A stretch of 8,323 nt of DNA from Pseudomonadota bacterium (GTDB lineage Bacteria > Myxococcota_A > Polyangia > Polyangiales > Polyangiaceae), in NCBI GenBank assembly GCA_023411445.1, contig JAEYOT010000919.1:1-8323 (forward strand). Reading direction: 5' to 3'. Each line of letters starts with the position of its first letter. The first letter of the stretch is position 1. This document shows positions 1-5,941 of this stretch, in pieces. The notes beneath the pieces were generated by a model, which ran no database searches, had not been told where the DNA came from, and saw nothing but the letters and a program-made list of their open reading frames with translations. A program made the position numbers and the translations under genes.

Positions 1-199
1 ATCCACCGCTCTCGATTTTCGCCGGGATCTTGCCGCTGACGGCGACGAACAGATCCGTGGCAGCGAGCCGCAGCTCGCTCGGTGACGCGACCTCCAGCAG
101 CACGTTGCCCAGCACGGGCATGGTGCTTTTCTTGTCAGCGACGCCCTGGCAGCGCCCGAGGACTCGGAGCAGGTCCTTCTTGCTCACGACAACGTGCAT
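1..199 (-). CDS. dnaN: DNA polymerase III beta subunit (sliding clamp), N-terminal fragment
   Basis: Only the first 66 codons are inside the window; the gene continues past the left edge. The reverse-strand translation starts MHVVVSKKDLL, then GRCQGVADKKSTMPVLGNVL and LRLAATDLFVAV. This matches the start of bacterial DnaN: a first helix with a K/DLL motif, the signature T(M/L)P(V/I)LGN, then a beta-strand with L.L.ATDL. The family forms the dimeric ring that tethers DNA polymerase III to DNA and recruits repair and regulatory proteins. The ATG at 197-199 is the only reasonable start; no clear Shine-Dalgarno precedes it, and eight consecutive C residues (coding strand) sit directly before the ATG. 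The gene reads away from the 427-bp non-coding stretch to its right. dnaA is not immediately upstream, although dnaA-dnaN is a common order. Identity is confident despite the short fragment. Confidence 0.93.
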   Translation of the reverse strand, partial: MHVVVSKKDLLRVLGRCQGVADKKSTMPVLGNVLLEVASPSELRLAATDLFVAVSGKIPAKIESGG

Positions 200-312
200 G
201 GGGGGGGACGTGTAACCGTGCGAGCGCCGAAGCGCTAGTGCCGTTCGGGGGTGAGCCGAGCAATCTGGCGGAGGCTGCACAGCCGCTCGCGCCGGGCCAA
301 CTTCTCGTCTCT

Positions 313-337
313 GATCTTCTTAAATTTAAATTTGATC
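313..337. other. AT-rich element, possible DNA unwinding element
   Basis: Two GATC sites (313-316 and 334-337) bracket a 17-bp stretch made almost only of A and T, including the perfect 12-bp palindrome AAATTTAAATTT at 322-333. The left part, GATCTTCTTAAAT, loosely recalls the GATCT-initiated 13-mers of the E. coli oriC unwinding region. Nothing else in the window is as AT-rich. It lies about 80 bp from the nearest DnaA-like box. The unwinding role is inference from composition and position; an UP-element or promoter for dnaN is the main alternative. Confidence 0.45.
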
Positions 338-353
338 GGAGTACTCGTAGGGG

Positions 354-458
354 CTGGGGAAACTGGGGATCAGATTGTAACAAGTTGAAATGGTTGATGA
401 ATTAGTCCAGCCACCTGTGGATGGTCGCGTGATGCCGATCTCGCACAAGCTCTGGGGA
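354..458 (+). repeat. Three copies of CTGGGGA
   Basis: The heptamer CTGGGGA occurs at 354-360, 363-369 and 452-458. The first two are spaced exactly 9 bp, and with GGGG at 350-353 they give three GGGG tracts in 19 bp (350-368) between the AT-rich element and the first DnaA-like box. Possible roles are binding sites for an origin or dnaN regulator, or a strand-specific G-rich structure; a canonical quadruplex would need a fourth tract nearby, which is absent. No known motif is recognised. Confidence 0.4.
416..424 (-). promoter_or_regulatory. DnaA-box-like 9-mer
   Basis: Reads TGTGGATGG on the plus strand, which is CCATCCACA on the minus strand: 7 of 9 matches to TTATCCACA with the ATCCACA core intact. 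It is the box nearest the AT-rich element. On its own it would not be convincing; it gains weight from the cluster 90-120 bp further right. Confidence 0.4.
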
Positions 459-509
459 CCGTTGGCCGGTGCCGTTTGTCCTACCTTGACCCCAAGGGCG
501 TCCCAGGGG

Positions 510-541
510 TTATCCGGAAGTTATCCTCAGCCTGTGGACGA
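510..541. promoter_or_regulatory. Cluster of three DnaA-box-like 9-mers
   Basis: Three sites lie within 32 bp. TTATCCGGA (510-518, plus strand) matches TTATCCACA at 7 of 9; TTATCCTCA (521-529, plus strand) at 8 of 9; TGTGGACGA (533-541; TCGTCCACA on the minus strand) at 7 of 9 and resembles the TTGTCCACA variant used by GC-rich bacteria. The first two are direct repeats 11 bp apart (one helical turn), the third is inverted 12 bp further on. Helical phasing of imperfect boxes is typical of cooperative DnaA binding at origins. Functional assignment is inference. Confidence 0.5.
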
Positions 542-626
542 TGGGCCAGTGGGCCTAAACGCTGGCCAGGACACACGGCCTACGCTCTGAGCGACCGCAC
601 AGCGCCGCTCCGCTGGTCCGCCCGGC

Positions 627-1913
627 TCAGGCCGACGCGGGCTTGCTGGTGGCCTTGGAAGCGCGTCCCTTGCGGCTCTTCTTGGCCAGGCCAGGGTTGT
701 CCGAATAGATGCGCGTGAGCGCGTCCAGCAGCACCCTGCGGGCCGTCTCGAACGTGCTGGGACCGATGCGGTCCTGCTGCCGGGCGCGCGTGAGCTGCAC
801 CAGCTCGCCCACCAGCACCTCCTTGGCGCGCTCAGCGTCTTTCTCGCGCAGGTCGCGCAGCGAAGAGAGACCGAGCTTGCCGCGGAAGGCCGCGACGCCG
901 AGCGCCGCCAGCGCGGCCGCGATGCCCACTGCGATCCAGCGACCCGGGCCGGGCGTCGGGATACCGCTCACGACCGCCGTGAAGCCGCTCAGGCCCGAGG
1001 CCTCACCGCGCACCGCTTGGCGGCGCGTCACCAGCATGCGCTGGCCAGACTGAGTGTCCACGTCCGAGCGCGGCTTCTCCCAGCCGTCCACGTCGATGGT
1101 CATGCCGGGCGCCGCCGCGGCCAAAAAGCGCGCCTCCGCCACGTGCGGCGGCAGGCCGAAGTCGAACGCTGCGCTGCTCTCTTCCTCGCGCTTGAGCTGA
1201 AACTGAAAGCTCGCTTGGTGAGTGCCGGGCGACAGCGTTCCGACCAGCTTCACGCCGTGCCCCGGATCTTCCTCGAAGCGCACGTCGTTCATGGATTGCC
1301 CGGCTTTGAAGGCCTTGAAGCCCGAAGGTAAGCGCATGCGGGCGCCGTCCGGCACCCAGGTGATGCCGCTGCGGTTGCCGTAGCGCGCCAGCACCTCGAA
1401 CTGGAACACGTCGTCGCGCGTCTCCACGAACACGTAGACGATCGCACCAACGGCCGCCTCTTCGATGCGGCGCGTGACCGGGTAGACGTGCAGCAAGGCC
1501 TGCACGCCCATGTCGCTCTTCAGCTGGATTGGATCGGACGCGTACTCGGCCGGACCGGAGCGCGTGCTGAGCCGATAGCTGAAGTCGCTGGTCGGGCTCA
1601 GGCCCGAGAACGTCGCCATGCCGTCCTGGTTGGTGCGCGCGAGCTTGTCCGAGCGCTGCTCACCCTCGGAGATCTTCTGGAACAAGATGCCGAGCTTCAC
1701 CTCGGTGTCGGGCAACGGCTTGCCGTGCCCGTCGACCACCTTGAGCACGATGGTGCCAGGCGGCACCGTGGGCGACGGCATGACCACGTCCTGCTGCGGA
1801 GTCGGCTCCGCGCCTACCGGTGGATGACCGGCGGGCATCGGCTGGCCTTGTCCGAAGGCGCTGACCGGCATGGCCAGCGACAGGAGCAGCGCGAGCTTGG
1901 ACCAACGCTTCAC
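627..1913 (-). CDS. Secreted, membrane-anchored beta-domain protein of the ccm operon (function unknown)
   Basis: The 428-residue product begins with a signal peptide (basic MKRWSK, hydrophobic core, likely cleavage after VSA at residue 19). A Pro-rich linker (22-52) leads to a carboxypeptidase-regulatory-like beta-sandwich at about 54-145 (TIVLKVVDGHGKPLPDTEV, then TNQDGMATFSGL), a pattern seen in Ig-like/CnaB-type folds. A second, probably beta-rich region spans about 155-315. One transmembrane helix lies at 324-343, followed by a cytoplasmic tail whose helical segment (353-403) resembles a SHOCT/CcmI-type hairpin, then a Lys-rich end. The start is GTG at 1911-1913, supported by a strong Shine-Dalgarno GGAGGA six bases upstream and a GTGA overlap with the preceding gene. 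As last gene of the ccmF operon it is plausibly an accessory to cytochrome c maturation or a structural partner in the periplasm. No catalytic motif or CxxCH is seen, and function is not established. Confidence 0.8.
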   Translation of the reverse strand: MKRWSKLALLLSLAMPVSAFGQGQPMPAGHPPVGAEPTPQQDVVMPSPTVPPGTIVLKVVDGHGKPLPDTEVKLGILFQKISEGEQRSDKLARTNQDGMATFSGLSPTSDFSYRLSTRSGPAEYASDPIQLKSDMGVQALLHVYPVTRRIEEAAVGAIVYVFVETRDDVFQFEVLARYGNRSGITWVPDGARMRLPSGFKAFKAGQSMNDVRFEEDPGHGVKLVGTLSPGTHQASFQFQLKREEESSAAFDFGLPPHVAEARFLAAAAPGMTIDVDGWEKPRSDVDTQSGQRMLVTRRQAVRGEASGLSGFTAVVSGIPTPGPGRWIAVGIAAALAALGVAAFRGKLGLSSLRDLREKDAERAKEVLVGELVQLTRARQQDRIGPSTFETARRVLLDALTRIYSDNPGLAKKSRKGRASKATSKPASA

Positions 1914-2629
1914 GACGCGTCCTCCGATTCCTTGCGGGGTTGTTCCGTCTGCTCTGAGCTCTCAGCGCTGGGCGCTTCCGGCGCGTCAGCGGGCGCGTTC
2001 TCCGAGCTGGGTGCCGCGGGCTCGTCGCCCTTCACCGCGGGCTCGGCGTTAAGCTTGGCTTCCACCACGTCGGCCAGGCCTTCGCGGCGTAGGCGCTTGG
2101 CCAGCAGAGCTTCCACCTGAGCGCGCGCCGGACCCTGCGAGTCGTCGAGCGTTTGCATCAGGCGCTTGGCCTCCGCGCGGTACTTCGCGGAAAGCTCACT
2201 GTAGTCCTCCGCCGAGATCTTACCGACGCTGCGCTCGAACTCGAGATCCTTCAAGGCGCGCAGCACCGAGCGCTTCTGCTCCTCGACCTTGGAAGGGGCG
2301 CCCATGCCCAGCGCCTCTTCGAAGCCGAGCGAAGCGCTGCCGGTCAGGCTCTGAACGCTCGTCCACATCAGGACGATCACCAGCACGACCACGCCGGCCG
2401 CCGCGATCAGAAAGGCGAGCTCGATGCCCGAGACCACGCCGGCCGCGATCACCGCCAGTAGCCACAGCGCTGGTAGCCCCTTGCGCAGCAGCGCGAGCAC
2501 GCGCGGCGGGATCAGCTCCGCGTCGCTCGCGCCTTCACGCGGCGGCGCGGCCTCGGTGGCGGGCTCCTCGGTCTCGAGCGCTTCGGCTTTTGCTTCGTCA
2601 GACACGCGGCTCGCCGTCTCTAACACCAT
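1910..2629 (-). CDS. CcmI-like two-helix membrane protein, cytochrome c biogenesis accessory
   Basis: The 239-residue protein has an acidic, disordered N-terminus (1-40), two adjacent transmembrane helices at about 52-67 and 70-89, then a helical segment at 115-158 with EEQKRSVLRALKDLEFE followed by GKISAEDYSEL. That last block matches the helical motif L..L.DLE.....GKIS..DY found next to the membrane helices in CcmI/CycH-type proteins of cytochrome c maturation clusters. A long Ala/Glu/Pro/Ser-rich tail (from about 195) replaces the TPR domain of classical CcmI, so apocytochrome binding by TPRs is not supported. It sits between ccmF and the beta-domain protein in one overlapping operon. The start is ambiguous: ATG at 2627-2629 gives a 32-bp overlap with ccmF, while GTG at 2603-2605 (product MSDEAKAEAL) gives an 8-bp overlap and looks more typical. 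Neither has a decisive ribosome site. The CcmI assignment is by motif and neighbourhood. Confidence 0.75.
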   Translation of the reverse strand: MVLETASRVSDEAKAEALETEEPATEAAPPREGASDAELIPPRVLALLRKGLPALWLLAVIAAGVVSGIELAFLIAAAGVVVLVIVLMWTSVQSLTGSASLGFEEALGMGAPSKVEEQKRSVLRALKDLEFERSVGKISAEDYSELSAKYRAEAKRLMQTLDDSQGPARAQVEALLAKRLRREGLADVVEAKLNAEPAVKGDEPAAPSSENAPADAPEAPSAESSEQTEQPRKESEDAS

Positions 2630-4940
2630 CTGCGCGGGTCCGACGAGCGGCGAATACCGCTCCGACGCCCAAACCTGCCAGCGCGGCGCCGAGCGGTGGT
2701 AGCTGGCGCTCGAGCGGGATACTGGGCAGCGCGGCCTCGGGTGGCGCTTGGGCCTGCGGCTTCACGCTGGCGTAGGCGTAGCTGGGCGACATGGCGAGCC
2801 AGAGTGACAAGGCCGTGCCAGCCGCCACGCCCGCGCCGGCCCGCACGTACGACCAAGCGCCCAGCTCTCCAAACGAGACCTCGGGCCAGAGCGAGATGGT
2901 CGCGCCCAGCACCAGGATGATGCCGCCGATCCAAATCCACTGCACCAGTGGGTTCACGTGGAAGCGGAAGGTGCCGCGCTTGCTCTGCGGATCCACCGTG
3001 CCGATGACGGTGTACAGATCTTCCCGCAAGGAGCGCAGCAGGCTCACTTCGGTGGTGGGGCCGTCCGGGCTCTTCGCGAAGAAGAACTTGGCCGGGTGGA
3101 TGGTGCCGAGCGCCTTGCCGTCACGGCTGACCTCGAAGTCCGCGAACAGCATGCGCTTGTTCAGATCCGCCTGCTCCTCCGGGCTGCACTTCGGGTTGCC
3201 CGGGCACATGCGCGTGCCCAAATACTTGATGTCGAAGTTACCGATTTGGTGGGTTTGACCCGGCACCATCGAGGCCTCGCGCTCCAGCGTCCAAGCCGAG
3301 CCGACGAAGCCGATGAACATGGCCACGATGCCCAGGTGCACGATGTAGCCGCCGTAGCGTCGGCGGTTCTTACCGACCAGGTTGACCAGCGCTGCCAGCA
3401 CGCTTTCCGGCTCGCCGCGCTTGTCGGCCGAGCGGCGCCGGGCGCTCACGCCGCGCTGAAACTCCTGCACGATGACGGCGATGTTGAAGAAGGCGAGCGC
3501 CACCGTGATCAACGGCGCGAGCGAGCCGATCTTCTGCAGCACGACGCCCGCCGCGCCCGGGTAGAACTGATCGCGCGGCACGATCGCCGGGTAGCCGATG
3601 CTGCCGCCGAGCGCGAGGTGGAGCGCTCCGCCGCCCACCAGCGCGATCAGCGGCCACTTGAAGGCTTGCTTGAGCGAGCCCTCGCTGGTCTTGCGCCAGC
3701 CGAACAAGGGCGCCAGCCCCATCAGCGCGAAGATGGTGAGGCCGATGGGCGCTAGCCAGCGGTTGAAGAAAGGCGGGCCCACCGTGACCGTCTCCCCCCA
3801 CAGCTCGGATAGCTTGGGGAACATGGTGGCGACCAGGATGAAGGTCATGGCGCCCAGCAAGGCCCAGTTGTTGACCACGAACATGGCCTCGCGGCTGGCG
3901 ACGGTCTCAATCTCCGCCTTGGCGCGTAGCTTGGGCAGGCGCCACACGGTCAGGCCGATCGAGGTAGCGGCGATGATGCCCATGAACCAGACGAAGTACT
4001 TGCCGATGTCGCTCTGCGCGAAGCTGTGAACGCTAGCGATGATGCCGGAGCGCGTGAGGAAGGTGCCGAAGATGGTGAGGAAGAACGTCAAGCAGATCAA
4101 AAAGACGTTCCACACCTTGAGCATGTTGCGGCGCTCTTGGATCATCGTGGAGTGCACGTAGGCGGCGGCCGTAAACCAGGGCAAACAGGCCGCGTTCTCC
4201 ACCGGATCCCAGGCCCAGTAACCGCCCCAGCCGAGCTCCACGTAGGCCCACATCATGCCCAAGATGTTGCCGACCGACAGGAACAAGAAGGCGAACAGCA
4301 TCCACTTGCGGGTGGCGATGATCCACTCGTTGTCCAGCCTGCCGGTGACGAGCGCTGCGACGCAGAAAGCGAACGGCACCGAGCAGCCCACGAAGCCGGT
4401 GTAGAGCGCCGGCGGGTGGATGATCATCCAGTAGTTCTGCAGCAGCGGGTTCAAGCCCTCGCCATCGGGCCGCGCGCCAGCGATGTTCGTCTCGAACGGG
4501 TTCGCGCTGAACAGCATCAGGATCGCGAAGAAGCCGACGATGGTCATCATGGTGGCGATGACGAACGGCTGGAGCTCGCGGTAGCGCCCCTTGAGCCAGG
4601 CCACCGCCGCCGCCGTGTAGACCGACAGCAAGAGCGACCACCACAAGAGCGACCCGTCTTGCCCGCCCCACAGCGACGTGAGCAGGTAGGTCGTGCTCAT
4701 CGAGCGGTCGCTGTAGCGCGACACGTAGCGAATCCGGAAATCGTGCGTCAGAAACGCGTAGGCCAGGAGCAGCACGCCGAGCAGCACCAGCCCGCTCGTG
4801 GCGTAGGCGCCCAAGCGCGCGGCGCTGAGCAAGCGCGGCCGCCCGCGACCTGCCGCCAGCGACACCGCGAAGGTGTACGCGGCGGCGACGAGAATGGCGT
4901 AGATGACGCCGGTGCCGAACTCGGGGAGCGACTGCCACAT
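2598..4940 (-). CDS. ccmF: Cytochrome c haem lyase subunit CcmF (system I cytochrome c maturation)
   Basis: CcmF takes haem from holo-CcmE and attaches it to the CXXCH of apocytochrome c on the periplasmic side of the inner membrane. The 780-residue product is polytopic and contains the diagnostic WWD motif WGGYWAWDPVENAACLPW at 238-255. Histidines expected as haem ligands are present: His175 (IHPPALY), His263 (YVHS), His305 (SVHSFA) and His535 (YIVHLG), in the same order as the four conserved ones of E. coli CcmF. A hydrophilic domain at about 550-665 carries C579-x5-C585, which I do not expect in the classical protein. The C-terminus is extended beyond the usual roughly 650 residues: after the last canonical helix (667-684) come a further helix (about 700-717), a Pro/Ala-rich stretch and a final hydrophobic segment (748-765). 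The ATG has no obvious Shine-Dalgarno. ccmE, ccmG and ccmH are not in the window, so the rest of the system must lie elsewhere. Confidence 0.95.
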   Translation of the reverse strand: MWQSLPEFGTGVIYAILVAAAYTFAVSLAAGRGRPRLLSAARLGAYATSGLVLLGVLLLAYAFLTHDFRIRYVSRYSDRSMSTTYLLTSLWGGQDGSLLWWSLLLSVYTAAAVAWLKGRYRELQPFVIATMMTIVGFFAILMLFSANPFETNIAGARPDGEGLNPLLQNYWMIIHPPALYTGFVGCSVPFAFCVAALVTGRLDNEWIIATRKWMLFAFLFLSVGNILGMMWAYVELGWGGYWAWDPVENAACLPWFTAAAYVHSTMIQERRNMLKVWNVFLICLTFFLTIFGTFLTRSGIIASVHSFAQSDIGKYFVWFMGIIAATSIGLTVWRLPKLRAKAEIETVASREAMFVVNNWALLGAMTFILVATMFPKLSELWGETVTVGPPFFNRWLAPIGLTIFALMGLAPLFGWRKTSEGSLKQAFKWPLIALVGGGALHLALGGSIGYPAIVPRDQFYPGAAGVVLQKIGSLAPLITVALAFFNIAVIVQEFQRGVSARRRSADKRGEPESVLAALVNLVGKNRRRYGGYIVHLGIVAMFIGFVGSAWTLEREASMVPGQTHQIGNFDIKYLGTRMCPGNPKCSPEEQADLNKRMLFADFEVSRDGKALGTIHPAKFFFAKSPDGPTTEVSLLRSLREDLYTVIGTVDPQSKRGTFRFHVNPLVQWIWIGGIILVLGATISLWPEVSFGELGAWSYVRAGAGVAAGTALSLWLAMSPSYAYASVKPQAQAPPEAALPSIPLERQLPPLGAALAGLGVGAVFAARRTRADGVRDGEPRV

Positions 4941-5122
4941 GACGCCGGGGAGCTTAGCCGGTTTGTGGCCGCACGCCGGAAGCGCGAGTGGATTTTCCGC
5001 CCGGCGGACGCGAGCGTTACCGCCGCTCCGCGGCAGCTGCGGGCAGGAAGGAAATTTCTGGGAACAGGCGGGCCCCGTCGATTGCTTCGGCGGGGTCGGC
5101 GTCTGGCCAGCGCTGTCCGCGC
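4941..5122. other. Intergenic region between pyrH and ccmF
   Basis: This 182-bp gap separates two same-strand genes. It is long enough for a ccmF promoter on the minus strand, but no convincing -35/-10 pair was found. The only AT-rich spot is GGAAATTTC near 5050. A hairpin near the pyrH end (5071-5097) is annotated separately. The long open frame crossing the region on the plus strand is opposite ccmF and is judged a composition artefact. Confidence 0.5.
5071..5097. terminator. GC-rich hairpin after pyrH, possible terminator
   Basis: CCCCGTCGA (5073-5081) and TCGGCGGGG (5087-5095) form a 9-bp stem around the 5-base loop TTGCT, extendable by two pairs. The stem is complete in plus-strand RNA (two G-U wobbles in the extended form); in minus-strand RNA, the direction of pyrH, those two positions become A-C mismatches. 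It starts 26 bp after the pyrH stop. No U-tract follows in either direction, so intrinsic termination is doubtful. Confidence 0.25.
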
Positions 5123-5860
5123 CTAGGAACCGCTGACGGTCGTGCCGCCCGGCTCACCCAGGCACACACGGCGGATGTTGCCGCGCGCCATCTTGAACAC
5201 GCGGATGGTGAGGCTGTGCTCACGGCACAGCGCGACCGCGGTCGAGTCCATCACGCCCAGGTGATCCGCCAAGAAGCGATCGTACGTCACCTGTTCGAGC
5301 ATCTTGGCGTCTGGGTGCCGGCGCGGGTCGCGGTCGTAGATGCCGTCCACCTTGGTGGCCTTGAGCAGCGCGTCGGCGCGGACCTCCATGGCCCGGAGCG
5401 CAGCGGCGGTGTCGGTCGAAAAATAGGGGTTGCCGGTGCCGGCGGCGAAGATCACGGCGTGCCCGCGATCCATGTGCCGGATCGCGCGGCGGCGGATGTA
5501 CGGCTCGGCCAGCTGCTTGATCTCGATCGCGGTCATGACGCGCGTCGGCACGCCGGAGCGCTCCAGCGCGTCCTGCAGCGCCAGCGAGTTGATCACGGTG
5601 GCCAGCATGCCCATGTAGTCGCTCTGCGCGCGATCCATGCCTTCGCTGGCGCCGCGCAGGCCGCGGAAGATGTTGCCGCCGCCCACCACCAGGCCCAGCT
5701 GCACACCGGTGGCGTGCACCTCCGCCAGCTCCATCGCGGTCTCCTTCAGCATGATGGTGTCGATGCCGGAGCCGCCCTCCTTACCGCTCAGGGCTTCGCC
5801 CGACAGCTTGAGGATGACGCGCTTGTAGCGAAGGGACCCGGGGCCTGCTTGGTTCTCCAC
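5123..5860 (-). CDS. pyrH: UMP kinase PyrH
   Basis: PyrH phosphorylates UMP to UDP with ATP in the cytoplasm, the step feeding all pyrimidine nucleotides; bacterial enzymes are hexamers of the amino-acid-kinase fold. The 245-residue product has the family motifs in order: YKRVILKLSGEAL (12-24, phosphate-binding lysine), VVGGGNIFRG (58-67), a MGMLATVINSLALQD helix (83-97), AAGTGNPYFSTDTAAALRA (139-157, UMP and phosphate binding), KATKVDGIYDRDP (167-179) and MDSTA (204-208). Length is close to the usual 235-245. The start is GTG (5858-5860), placing the YKR strand at the expected distance; no strong Shine-Dalgarno is adjacent, and a small hairpin sits just before it. The usual neighbours tsf, rpsB and frr are absent; the gene instead lies upstream of ccmF on the same strand. 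Identification is secure. Confidence 0.97.
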   Translation of the reverse strand: MENQAGPGSLRYKRVILKLSGEALSGKEGGSGIDTIMLKETAMELAEVHATGVQLGLVVGGGNIFRGLRGASEGMDRAQSDYMGMLATVINSLALQDALERSGVPTRVMTAIEIKQLAEPYIRRRAIRHMDRGHAVIFAAGTGNPYFSTDTAAALRAMEVRADALLKATKVDGIYDRDPRRHPDAKMLEQVTYDRFLADHLGVMDSTAVALCREHSLTIRVFKMARGNIRRVCLGEPGGTTVSGS

Positions 5861-5941
5861 GGGGAGCAGGCGTAGCTCCGGCGCTCAGTTTTCGCAACCG
5901 CTTCTGGCGCGAGACCAGGCGGCGTAGTAATTCCGAGCGCA
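5861..5941. promoter_or_regulatory. Divergent promoter region between pyrH and the ppiC-kamA operon
   Basis: These 81 bp separate two divergent genes, so promoters for both must lie here or inside the neighbouring coding ends. TAGTAAT at 5925-5931, 11 bp before the ppiC start, is the only -10-like hexamer on the plus strand, with no good -35 at proper spacing. On the pyrH side GGAGC (5863-5867) and GCTCC (5875-5879) form a 5-bp stem with a 7-base loop two bases before the GTG. In the pyrH message the upstream arm reads GGAGC, the only Shine-Dalgarno-like element, and it would be paired. Confidence 0.4.

Larger units (their letters stand above)
200..626. other. Intergenic region, candidate chromosomal replication origin (oriC)
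   Basis: This 427-bp stretch contains no credible gene on either strand; short open frames lack ribosome sites and resemble no protein I know. What is visible is an AT-rich island at about 317-336 in otherwise GC-rich DNA, a second mildly AT-rich stretch at 369-405, four 9-mers resembling the DnaA box TTATCCACA at 416-541, three copies of CTGGGGA, and four GATC sites between 313 and 440. An AT-rich unwinding element next to a DnaA-box cluster and beside dnaN is the usual architecture of bacterial oriC. dnaN points away from the region, as expected for leading-strand orientation. Against it, the boxes are imperfect (best 8/9), dnaA is not adjacent and no skew switch could be computed. The region must also hold the dnaN promoter, which I could not pinpoint. 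Confidence 0.55.

Noticed and set aside
135..383. 82-codon minus-strand frame overlapping the start of dnaN
   Set aside because: Out of frame with dnaN, Pro/Arg/Ser-rich, and partly overlaps the conserved dnaN N-terminus.
544..567. Inverted repeat GGCCAG / CTGGCC with 12-base loop
   Set aside because: Only 6 bp of stem, common by chance in GC-rich DNA, and no T-tract; not called as a terminator or operator.
390..590. Small plus-strand frame in the dnaN upstream region (66 codons)
   Set aside because: No ribosome site, no recognisable sequence, and it overlaps the DnaA-box-like cluster; better explained as non-coding.
1488..2120. 210-codon plus-strand frame across the two ccm partner genes
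   Set aside because: Runs antisense across the GTGA junction of two genes with good signals; composition typical of a shadow frame.
2958..3755. 265-codon plus-strand frame inside ccmF
   Set aside because: Antisense to the conserved C-terminal half of ccmF with Arg/His/Ala-rich composition; no ribosome site or recognisable domain.
4026..5126. 366-codon open frame on the plus strand opposite the start of ccmF
   Set aside because: Its translation is low-complexity (Arg, His, Asp, Glu, Gln repeats), matches no family and lies fully antisense to a secure ccmF plus the intergenic gap. Long antisense frames are expected in GC-rich DNA.
4988..5875. 295-codon plus-strand frame opposite pyrH
   Set aside because: PyrH is certain from its motifs; the opposite frame is rich in His, Arg, Asp and Val and shows no family features.
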